Shown here: in pieces, positions 31,910 to 38,773 of the stretch
How the letters are laid out: each line of letters starts with the position of its first letter
How positions within the stretch are numbered: position 1 is the first letter of the stretch
Assembly: GCA_964445085.1 (NCBI GenBank)
Contig: CAYUJV010000010.1
Location: 1-41,939, forward strand
Source of the DNA: Thiobacter sp964445085
Lineage (GTDB): Bacteria > Pseudomonadota > Gammaproteobacteria > Burkholderiales > Thiobacteraceae
Length of the DNA stretch: 41,939 nt
Direction: 5' to 3'
Translations under genes and position numbers: made by a program
Notes under the pieces: generated by a model
The model's input: only the letters and a program-made list of their open reading frames with translations
What the model was told of the DNA's origin: nothing
Database searches by the model: none

Positions 31910-34315
31910 ATGTCCGCACCCAGCACGTTCAAGAGCGCCAGCAAGAAGAACCGCATCGAACTGCCGATCAGCGGCATGACCTGCGCCGCCTGCGCCGTCC
32001 GCATCGAAAACAGCCTGAACAAGCAGCCGGGGATCGCCGCCGCGGTGAACCTCGCCGCGGAGAAGGCGCGGGTCGAATACGATCCGACCCAGACCTCGCC
32101 CGGCGAGATCGTCTCCCTCATCCGCAAGACCGGCTACGACGTGCCCGAACAGCGCGTGGAACTGAGTCTCGAAGGCATGACCTGCGCCGCCTGCGCCGCA
32201 CGCATCGACAGGGCGCTGAACGCCCTGCCCGGCGTCAGCGCCAACGTGAATTTCGCCGCGGAGAAAGCCCTCGTCCGCTTCCAGCCGGGGACCGTCACCG
32301 TCGCCGACCTGATCGGCGCGGTGGAGAAGGCCGGCTACGGCGCGCGCGAGCTGATCGGGGCGGACCGCGAGGCCGCCCGCCAGGAGAAGCTGCGCGCGTA
32401 TCAGAAGGAATTCCGCCTGTTCTGGCTGTCTGCCGCGCTGACGCTGCCGCTGGTGGCGCAGATGGGCGGCATGATCGCGGGCAGCCACGAGGAATGGCTG
32501 CCGCGCTGGCTGCAGCTCGCGCTCGCCACGCCGGTGCAGTTCGTCGTCGGCCGCCGCTTCTACGTCGGCGCCTGGCACGCCTTGCGTGGCGGCGGCGCCA
32601 ACATGGACGTCCTGGTGGCGCTGGGCACCAGCATGGCCTGGCTGCTCTCGGCCGTGGTCACCGTGTTCGGCCTGCATGACCAGCACGTGTATTTCGAAGC
32701 CGGCGCGGCGGTGATCACCCTGGTGCTGCTGGGCAAGCTGCTGGAGGCGCGCGCCAAGGCCCGGACCTCCGCCGCGGTGGAGGCGCTGATCAAGCTGCAG
32801 CCGCGCACGGCGCGGGTGGAGCGCGACGGCCAGACGCTGGACGTGCCGATCGAGCAGATCCGCACCGGCGACGTATGCATCGTGCGCGCCGGCGAGCAGG
32901 TGCCGGTGGACGGCGAGGTGGTCGAGGGCAGCTCCAGCGTGATCGAGGCCATGCTCACCGGCGAGAGCATGCCGCGGCGCAAGGAACCGGGGGCGAAGGT
33001 GTACGCCGCGACCCAGAACGTGGACGGCATGCTCAAGCTGCGCGCCACCGGCGTGGGCGAGGACACGCAGCTCGCGCACATCATCCGTCTAGTGGAAGAC
33101 GCCCAGGGCTCGAAGGCGCCGATCCAGCGTCTGGCCGACGTCATCTCCGGCATCTTCGTGCCGGTGGTGCTGGTGATCGCGCTGGCGACCTTCGGCCTGT
33201 GGTGGTGGCTGGGCGGCAATTTCGCCGCCGCGCTCATCAACGCCGTGGCGGTGCTGGTCATCGCCTGCCCCTGCGCGCTGGGGCTGGCCACGCCCACCGC
33301 CATCATGGTGGGGACCGGCCGCGGCGCCCAGGCCGGCATCCTGGTGCGCGACGCCCGCGCGCTGGAGCAGGCGGAGAAGATCACCACGCTGATCGTGGAC
33401 AAGACCGGCACCCTGACCGAGGGCAAGCCCACGGTGACCGATGTCGCGCCGGCCGCCGGCATCTCGCAAGCCACGCTGCTCGCCACCGCCGCCGCGCTGG
33501 AACAGGGCTCGCAGCACCCCTTGGCGCAGGCGGTGCTGGAGCATGCGAAGGCGATGCAGCTCGCGCCGCCCCCGGTCGGCGAATTCGCCAGCGTCGCCGG
33601 CAAGGGCGTGACCGGGGTGATCGACGGCGAGCGCTTCCATCTCGGCTCGCTGGCCTTTCTGCGCGAGGCCGGCATCGTGGTGGACGACACAGCGGCCACC
33701 CCCCTGCTCGCCCAGGGCAAGACCGTCGTCGGCGTCGGCAGCGCCAGCCGCTTCCTCGGCCTGATCGCCATCGCCGACCGCATCCGCGCCGACTCCGCGG
33801 CAGCGGTGCGTCGGCTGCAGGACATGGGCATGGAGGTGGTGATGATCACCGGCGACAATCCGCAGACCGCCGCCGCAATCGCCCGCGAGGCCGGCATCAG
33901 CCATTACGTGGCGGAGGTGCTGCCGCAGCAGAAGGCGCAGGAGGTCACCAAACAAAAGGCGGCCGGCCGCTTCGTCGGCATGGCCGGCGACGGCATCAAC
34001 GATGCGCCGGCCCTGTCCGCCGCCGACGTGGGCTTCGCCATCGGCAGCGGCTCGGACATCGCCATCGAGGCGGCCGACGTGACCCTCATGAAAAACAGCC
34101 TGGACAGCGTGGCCGACGCCATCTCGCTGTCGCGCGCGACCCTGCGCAAGATCCGCCAGAACCTGTTTTTCGCCTTCATCTACAACGTGCTGGGCATCCC
34201 GCTCGCGGCGCTCGGCATGCTCAACCCAGTCATCGCCGGCGCGGCCATGGCGATGAGTTCGGTGTCGGTGGTGAGCAACGCCTTGCTGCTGAAACGCTGG
34301 AAACCTGGCCGCTGA
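31910..34315 (+). CDS. copA: Copper-exporting P1B-type ATPase CopA
   Basis: An 801-aa Cu(I) efflux pump. Two N-terminal metal-binding domains each carry GMTCAACA (Cys25/28 and Cys92/95). Eight TMs are expected; the transport motif CPC (Cys453-Pro-Cys455) lies in VIACPCALGLATPT. The actuator has MLTGESMP. Phosphorylation is at Asp497 in DKTGTLTEGKP, and nucleotide-domain motifs are SQHPLAQAV and AGDGINDAPAL. The ATG at 31910 has AAAGGAG 7 nt upstream; the longer open frame upstream is not coding. It is first in a copA-copZ-csoR operon. Confidence 0.96.
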   Translation: MSAPSTFKSASKKNRIELPISGMTCAACAVRIENSLNKQPGIAAAVNLAAEKARVEYDPTQTSPGEIVSLIRKTGYDVPEQRVELSLEGMTCAACAARIDRALNALPGVSANVNFAAEKALVRFQPGTVTVADLIGAVEKAGYGARELIGADREAARQEKLRAYQKEFRLFWLSAALTLPLVAQMGGMIAGSHEEWLPRWLQLALATPVQFVVGRRFYVGAWHALRGGGANMDVLVALGTSMAWLLSAVVTVFGLHDQHVYFEAGAAVITLVLLGKLLEARAKARTSAAVEALIKLQPRTARVERDGQTLDVPIEQIRTGDVCIVRAGEQVPVDGEVVEGSSSVIEAMLTGESMPRRKEPGAKVYAATQNVDGMLKLRATGVGEDTQLAHIIRLVEDAQGSKAPIQRLADVISGIFVPVVLVIALATFGLWWWLGGNFAAALINAVAVLVIACPCALGLATPTAIMVGTGRGAQAGILVRDARALEQAEKITTLIVDKTGTLTEGKPTVTDVAPAAGISQATLLATAAALEQGSQHPLAQAVLEHAKAMQLAPPPVGEFASVAGKGVTGVIDGERFHLGSLAFLREAGIVVDDTAATPLLAQGKTVVGVGSASRFLGLIAIADRIRADSAAAVRRLQDMGMEVVMITGDNPQTAAAIAREAGISHYVAEVLPQQKAQEVTKQKAAGRFVGMAGDGINDAPALSAADVGFAIGSGSDIAIEAADVTLMKNSLDSVADAISLSRATLRKIRQNLFFAFIYNVLGIPLAALGMLNPVIAGAAMAMSSVSVVSNALLLKRWKPGR

Positions 34316-34335
34316 CCCACAGGAAAGGAATCAAC

Positions 34336-34542
34336 ATGGAAAACATCACTCTCGACGTCAAGGGCATGAGCTGCGGCGGTTGCGTGAACAGCGTGAAGCG
34401 CGTGGTCGGCGCCATCGACGGCGTCGCCCAGGTCGACGTCGTGCTCGAAACCGGCAAGGTCAGCGTCAGCTACGATGCCGGCCGGGCGCAGCCCGAGCAG
34501 TTCAAGGCGGCGATTCGGGACGCGGGCTATGAAGTCGTCTGA
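34336..34542 (+). CDS. copZ: CopZ-like heavy-metal chaperone
   Basis: A 68-aa single HMA domain with the metal site GMSCGGCV (Cys13, Cys16). It probably carries Cu(I) to CopA and to the CsoR-type repressor. AGGAAAGGAA precedes the ATG. It starts 20 bp after copA and overlaps the csoR start by 14 bp. Confidence 0.93.
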   Translation: MENITLDVKGMSCGGCVNSVKRVVGAIDGVAQVDVVLETGKVSVSYDAGRAQPEQFKAAIRDAGYEVV

Positions 34543-34843
34543 GGCCCGCGGCGAATGCCACGCGGTGGACAAGAGCGTCGCGCAGCCGCACAAGCGCGAG
34601 CTGCTCAAGCGCCTGAACCGCGTCGAGGGCCAGGTGCGCGGCATCGCCAGGATGGTCGAGGAGGATCGCTACTGCATCGACATCCTGACCCAGGTGTCGG
34701 CGATCCGCTCCGCCCTTGATGCGGCGGCGCTCCAGATCCTGGAGGACCATACCCGGGGCTGCGTGCAGAACGCCATCCGCGCGGGCTCGGGCGATGCCGC
34801 CATCGCCGAGCTGATGGACGTGATCCGGCGCTTCGTGAAGTAG
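34529..34843 (+). CDS. csoR: Copper-sensing repressor of the CsoR family
   Basis: A 104-aa all-helical repressor (DUF156). The Cu(I) ligands Cys49, His74 and Cys78 have the exact spacing of Mycobacterium tuberculosis CsoR (Cys36, His61, Cys65). The second-shell Tyr48 and Glu94 also line up with Tyr35 and Glu81, so copper rather than nickel or formaldehyde sensing is expected. The N-terminus has Cys10 and His11 before the core. The start at 34529 overlaps copZ; the ribosome site is weak, so coupling to copZ translation is likely. It probably represses its own operon at the sites before copA. Confidence 0.92.
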   Translation: MKSSEARGECHAVDKSVAQPHKRELLKRLNRVEGQVRGIARMVEEDRYCIDILTQVSAIRSALDAAALQILEDHTRGCVQNAIRAGSGDAAIAELMDVIRRFVK

Positions 34844-34913
34844 CCGGGGGGAGAATGGACGGCACGCGTCCATATCGGTACAGTGTCGGCTCTTGAAGGA
34901 AGGGAAAGACCCC

Positions 34914-35210
34914 ATGAGCAACGAGAATTCAACCGACGAATTGACCAAGGAACAGCAGATCCTGCGCGTCATGCGCAAGGTGCTGGCGAATGTCGTGAAG
35001 GACACCACCCCCGCCGGCGGGCGGCCCAATCCGCTGACCCCGGGCACGATCCAGGACATCCGCGAATGCTTCGGCCTGATCGCCGCGCGCGAGCGCGAGC
35101 TGGCGGAGCTGCTCGGCCTGGCGCCGATGCGGCCGTTCTATCCGGGCGAGGAGCCCAAATCGTCCAAGGTGGTGAAGCTGGTCAAACCCGGCAAGAAGGA
35201 CACGCAGTAA
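34914..35210 (+). CDS. Conserved hypothetical small protein
   Basis: A 98-aa soluble protein: a helical region (TKEQQILRVMRKVLANVVKD), then PNPLTPGTIQDIRECFGLIA with AARERELAELLGL, and a basic tail KSSKVVKLVKPGKKDTQ. Similar short proteins in betaproteobacteria are sometimes labelled segregation and condensation protein A, but it lacks the length and domains of ScpA, and I would not transfer that name. GGAAGGGAAAG precedes the ATG at 34914; a TTG at 34893 is also in frame. It lies 70 bp after csoR and is convergent with the next gene (stops 1 bp apart). Confidence 0.75.
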   Translation: MSNENSTDELTKEQQILRVMRKVLANVVKDTTPAGGRPNPLTPGTIQDIRECFGLIAARERELAELLGLAPMRPFYPGEEPKSSKVVKLVKPGKKDTQ

Positions 35211-35211
35211 G

Positions 35212-36252
35212 CTAGAGGCTGGCTTCGTCGCCGATGCGCGCCAGCACCGCATCGGCGTGGGGATCGCTGCGGTCCACCTGCAGGATCCGCCGCGCGACCT
35301 GCTCCCAGTGCTCGCGCCCCCGCTTCACGGCATCCTCCAGCCGTGACCAGTCGCCGCTCTCCACGCCTTCCCGGTAGGCCTGATAGGCCAAGGGGAAGAG
35401 CTTGGAACGCATGCCGCTGAAATTGCCGAAGTAGAAATGCACCGAGCTATCCATGCCCCGCTCCAGCAGGGTGGGCAGGGTGGTCAGGCAGTCGGCGAGA
35501 TTGTCGCGCACCGCGCGCGCCACGATCTCCGGCTTGTGGCGGGTGCAGCCGGCGAGCACCTCCTGCCAGCGCGCCTCGCCCAGCAGGTCCCCGGCCAGGC
35601 CCTCGCCCAACTCGTGCAGGATCATGGCCTCGCCTTCGGCATCGGTCATCTTCTCCAGCGAGCGGTCCGGATCGCCTTCGAAATCGTAGAACGCCAAGGC
35701 GCGGCCCAGGGCATTGTCCTGGCGCTTCCAGCCCCACTCCTCCACCTTGCTCCAGAGGAAGTCCTGCACCGCCTCGCGCCGCAGGTAGATGGTGCGGTTG
35801 AGCATGGCCGCCGGCGGTGCGATCAGGTCGCGCGCGTATTCGCAGTCGGCGGTGAGCACCGTGAACCCCTGGCGCTGCTCGTGGCGATAGAGCTTGGCCA
35901 GGAAAAAATGGGGACGATGGAAGCGGCCGATACCGCCGCCGTAGACGAAGCCCGCGGGCAGCAGGTCGGCGTTGATGGCATCCGCCTCGAACGGATCCTG
36001 CGGCCCGGACGCGACCGGCACCGGCCGATACCCCTGCTCCTCCAGCCCCTCCCACAAGGCCTCGCGCTCGGTGAGCCAATGCCCCAGATCGTCCTTGGGC
36101 AACCGCTGCGAATAGGGCAGGCTGTGCTCCCAGCGGTAGAACTGGCGCATCTCCAGGAGGTAGGTGCACATGGTCATGTCCTGGGCATGACGCGCGTCGT
36201 TGATGTAGCAGTTGGTCTGGACCGCCTCGACGATGTGGTGGAAGTTCTGCAT
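35212..36252 (-). CDS. Conserved hypothetical protein (Sfum_1244-like)
   Basis: A 346-aa soluble protein beginning MQNFHHIVEAVQTNCYINDA. It has helical segments, a GGGIGRFHRPHFFLAKL motif and a repeated Trp/Glu-rich character. HELGEGLAGDLLG (about residue 210) recalls a metal-binding HExxH-like helix but is HELGE, so no peptidase call is made. I recall a family named after Sfum_1244 with this N-terminus, but I cannot verify it. GGGAG stands 6 nt before the ATG. It follows rimO on the same strand after 80 bp, which contain a GCCCCTG/CAGGGGC hairpin without a T-run. Confidence 0.7.
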   Translation of the reverse strand: MQNFHHIVEAVQTNCYINDARHAQDMTMCTYLLEMRQFYRWEHSLPYSQRLPKDDLGHWLTEREALWEGLEEQGYRPVPVASGPQDPFEADAINADLLPAGFVYGGGIGRFHRPHFFLAKLYRHEQRQGFTVLTADCEYARDLIAPPAAMLNRTIYLRREAVQDFLWSKVEEWGWKRQDNALGRALAFYDFEGDPDRSLEKMTDAEGEAMILHELGEGLAGDLLGEARWQEVLAGCTRHKPEIVARAVRDNLADCLTTLPTLLERGMDSSVHFYFGNFSGMRSKLFPLAYQAYREGVESGDWSRLEDAVKRGREHWEQVARRILQVDRSDPHADAVLARIGDEASL

Positions 36253-36332
36253 GGATGCTCCCGATGAGTGTGCCTGGTTATGCTAGCACTTCGGATGCGG
36301 CTTGCGGGGAACGCCCCTGACCGGAGCAGGGG

Positions 36333-37649
36333 CTAGCCGGCCAACGTGGCCCACATGTCGTGGGCATCGGTATCCGTGATCGTGACCTCCACGAACTCGC
36401 CCACCTTGAGCTTCTGGCCGTCGGTGATGTAGACCAGGCCGTCGATGTCCGGCGCGTCGGCATAGGAGCGGGCGATGGCGCCCTCCTCGTCCACCTCGTC
36501 CACCAGCACCTTCAGCCTGCGGTCGATCTTGGCGGCGATGCGCTCGGCGCTGATGTCCTCCTGCACCATCATCAGGCGCTGCTTGCGCTCCTGCTTCACC
36601 TCCTCCGGCACCGGATTCGGCAGCGCGTTGGCCGCCGCGCCTTCCACCGCGGAATAGGTGAAGCAGCCGACGCGATCGAGCTTGGCTTCCTCCAGGAATT
36701 CCAGCAGCTGCTGGAAGTCGTCTTCGGTTTCCCCCGGAAACCCGACCACGAAGGTGCTGCGGATCGCCAGGTCGGGGCAGATCTCGCGCCAGGCGGCAAT
36801 GCGCTTGAGGGTGTTTTCCGCCGCGGCCGGGCGCTTCATCGCCTTGAGCACGCGCGGGCTGGCGTGCTGGAAGGGGATGTCCAGATACGGCAGGATCTTG
36901 CCGTCGGCCATGAGCGGGATCACCTCGTCCACGTGGGGATAGGGATAGACATAGTGCAGCCGCACCCACACGCCCATCTCGCCCAGGGCCTGGGCCAGTT
37001 CGGTCATGCGCGTCCTGATGGGCTTGCCATTGTGGAAGCCGCTGCGGTATTTCACATCGACGCCGTAGGCACTGGTGTCCTGGGAGATGACCATGATTTC
37101 CTGCACGCCCGCCTTGACCAGGCTTTCCGCCTCGCGCATCACCTCGTGGATGGGCCGGCTCACCAGATCGCCGCGCAGGCTGGGGATGATGCAGAAGGTG
37201 CAGCGGTGATTGCAGCCTTCGGAAATCTTCAGGTAGGCGTAGTGCCGCGGCGTGAGGCGGATGCCCTGGGGCGGCACCAGATCCGTGAACGGGTCGTGCG
37301 GCTTCGGCAGGTGGGCGTGCACGGCCTCCATGACTTCCTCGGTGGCATGGGGGCCGGTCACTGCCAATACCTGGGGATGGGTGTTGATCACGACATCGCC
37401 CTTCGCGCCCAGGCAGCCGGTGACGATGACCTTGCCGTTTTCATGCAGCGCCTCGCCGATGGCGTCCAGCGACTCCTCCACCGCGGCGTCGATGAAGCCG
37501 CAGGTGTTGACCACCACCAGATCCGCGCCGGCGTAGCTGCCGACGATGTCGTAGCCCTCGGCGCGCAGCCGGGTGAGGATGTTTTCCGAGTCCACGGTGG
37601 CCTTGGGGCAGCCGAGGGAGACAAAACCGACTTTGGGGGTGGATTTCAT
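36333..37649 (-). CDS. rimO: Ribosomal protein S12 methylthiotransferase RimO
   Basis: A 438-aa radical SAM enzyme that methylthiolates the conserved Asp of ribosomal protein S12. The N-terminal MTTase domain has Cys14 (LGCPKATVDSE), Cys50 (VVNTCGF) and Cys79 (VTGCLGAKGD) for the auxiliary cluster. The radical SAM site is Cys146, Cys150 and Cys153 in EGCNHRCTFC. A TRAM domain ends the protein (VYITDGQKLKVGEFVEVTI). PKATVDSE and the length favour RimO over MiaB. A palindromic repeat lies directly upstream. Confidence 0.96.
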   Translation of the reverse strand: MKSTPKVGFVSLGCPKATVDSENILTRLRAEGYDIVGSYAGADLVVVNTCGFIDAAVEESLDAIGEALHENGKVIVTGCLGAKGDVVINTHPQVLAVTGPHATEEVMEAVHAHLPKPHDPFTDLVPPQGIRLTPRHYAYLKISEGCNHRCTFCIIPSLRGDLVSRPIHEVMREAESLVKAGVQEIMVISQDTSAYGVDVKYRSGFHNGKPIRTRMTELAQALGEMGVWVRLHYVYPYPHVDEVIPLMADGKILPYLDIPFQHASPRVLKAMKRPAAAENTLKRIAAWREICPDLAIRSTFVVGFPGETEDDFQQLLEFLEEAKLDRVGCFTYSAVEGAAANALPNPVPEEVKQERKQRLMMVQEDISAERIAAKIDRRLKVLVDEVDEEGAIARSYADAPDIDGLVYITDGQKLKVGEFVEVTITDTDAHDMWATLAG

Positions 37650-37655
37650 GGTTCT

Positions 37656-37746
37656 TTAGCCGCAGAGCGCACAGAGATCACAGAGCCGTTGGCTTCGGCG
37701 AGCATTGGTTTATCATGTTTTCCTCTGTGCCCTCCGTGGCAGAAAA
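37656..37746. repeat. Palindromic intergenic element with CACAGAG arms
   Basis: The left arm GCCGCAGAGCGCACAGAG (37659-37676) pairs with the right arm, whose complement reads GCCACGGAGGGCACAGAG (15 of 18 alike), around an unrelated centre. It fills the space between rimO (minus) and the small membrane protein (plus). Such CAGAG-rich inverted elements recur between genes in many bacteria, as I recall. Confidence 0.65.
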
Positions 37747-37751
37747 TCAAA

Positions 37752-37991
37752 ATGTACATCGTCGCCATCGGCTGGCTTTACGTGGTGCTTATGATGGCCA
37801 TCACGGCCAAGAGTTTCACCGCCGGCCTGTTTATCTTCCTCGCCTACGGCCTGGCGCCGGTGGCCCTGGTGCTCTGGCTCATGGGCCGGCCCCTGCGCCG
37901 GAGGCGCGCCGCCGAGCGTGCCGCGTCAGGCCAGGCCGCCAACGAGCCACTCCACCCCGGCCACCGATCCGACACCCAGGGCGATCAGTAG
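37752..37991 (+). CDS. Small two-helix membrane protein
   Basis: A 79-aa protein with two hydrophobic helices (IVAIGWLYVVLMMAIT and GLFIFLAYGLAPVALVLWLM) and a basic tail RPLRRRRAAERA, so a hairpin with a cytoplasmic C-terminus is likely. The function is unknown. No ribosome site is seen, and the start follows the palindromic repeat by 5 bp. Its last 66 bp overlap the 3' end of the ZIP gene on the opposite strand. The frame upstream of 37752 is antisense to rimO and was excluded. Confidence 0.65.
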   Translation: MYIVAIGWLYVVLMMAITAKSFTAGLFIFLAYGLAPVALVLWLMGRPLRRRRAAERAASGQAANEPLHPGHRSDTQGDQ

Positions 37992-38708
37992 CACCTGCTG
38001 GGCGGTGGCACCGAGCTCGGCCCGCTTGTGCAGCCCCGGAATCAGGTCCGCCACCGCCACGTAGATCATGCTCGCCGCGGCGATGGCCAGCGTGTAGGGC
38101 ACCCATTCCCGCATCGAGTCCAGGGCGAAATAGGCCAGCACCCCGCCGACCACGGTCGCCAGACTGCTCAGCAGGTTCAGCGCGAAGGCCTGCCCCCTGC
38201 TGTAGCCGGAATGCAGCAGGATGAGGAAGTCGCCCACTTCCTGCGGAATCTCGTGGGCGATGATGGCCAGCGCGGTGACGATGCCCAGCGGCACGCTGGT
38301 CATGAAGGCGGCGGCGATGATGACGCCATCGACGAAGTTGTGGAAGGTGTCGCCCACGGTGATCATCAGGCCGCTGCGGCCATGGTCGTGGCCGTGCGCC
38401 TGCTCGTGGGGTGTGTGCGCCTCGCACTGCGCGGTATGGCAGTGGCGCCACAGCACCAGCTTCTCCAAAATGAAGAACAGCAGGATCCCCGCCAGCACTG
38501 TGCCGGTCATGGCGTTCGCGCTCGGCGCGGTCTCGAAGGCATGGGGCAGGATCTCCAGGAAGGCCGCGCCCAGCAGCGCGCCGATGGCGTAGCTCACCAG
38601 CACCGGCACCATGCCCGGCCCGGCGGAAAACGCCGCGGCACCGGCGACGACAATGCTGAGCACGCCGCCGACGAGGCTGGCGAGAATGATGTAGGACAGG
38701 ATGGACAT
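37926..38708 (-). CDS. ZIP-family divalent metal transporter
   Basis: A 260-aa inner-membrane protein with about eight TMs. Metal-site motifs are HNFVDGVIIAAAF in TM4 and HEIPQEVGDFLIL in TM5, standard for ZIP zinc/iron importers. A cytoplasmic His-rich loop (HCHTAQCEAHTPHEQAHGHD) lies between TM3 and TM4. Zinc is the likeliest substrate. No ribosome site is evident. It lies 60 bp downstream of the PAS-GGDEF-EAL gene but may have its own promoter. Confidence 0.9.
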   Translation of the reverse strand: MSILSYIILASLVGGVLSIVVAGAAAFSAGPGMVPVLVSYAIGALLGAAFLEILPHAFETAPSANAMTGTVLAGILLFFILEKLVLWRHCHTAQCEAHTPHEQAHGHDHGRSGLMITVGDTFHNFVDGVIIAAAFMTSVPLGIVTALAIIAHEIPQEVGDFLILLHSGYSRGQAFALNLLSSLATVVGGVLAYFALDSMREWVPYTLAIAAASMIYVAVADLIPGLHKRAELGATAQQVLLIALGVGSVAGVEWLVGGLA

Positions 38709-38767
38709 CGGGTTGAGCTGGGCGGAGCACGCCGTCCGGAGGAGCGGCCAGAGCCGCGCGAGGGCGA

Positions 38768-38773
38768 ATTATA
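38768..38773 (-). promoter_or_regulatory. Candidate -10 box for the ZIP gene
   Basis: A perfect TATAAT on the minus strand overlaps the TAA stop of the upstream gene, 60 bp before the ZIP ATG. No -35 match was found. Confidence 0.4.

Noticed and set aside
34893..35210. Calling the small protein after csoR ScpA
   Set aside because: It is under 110 residues and lacks kleisin domains; the label seems to be a propagated annotation.
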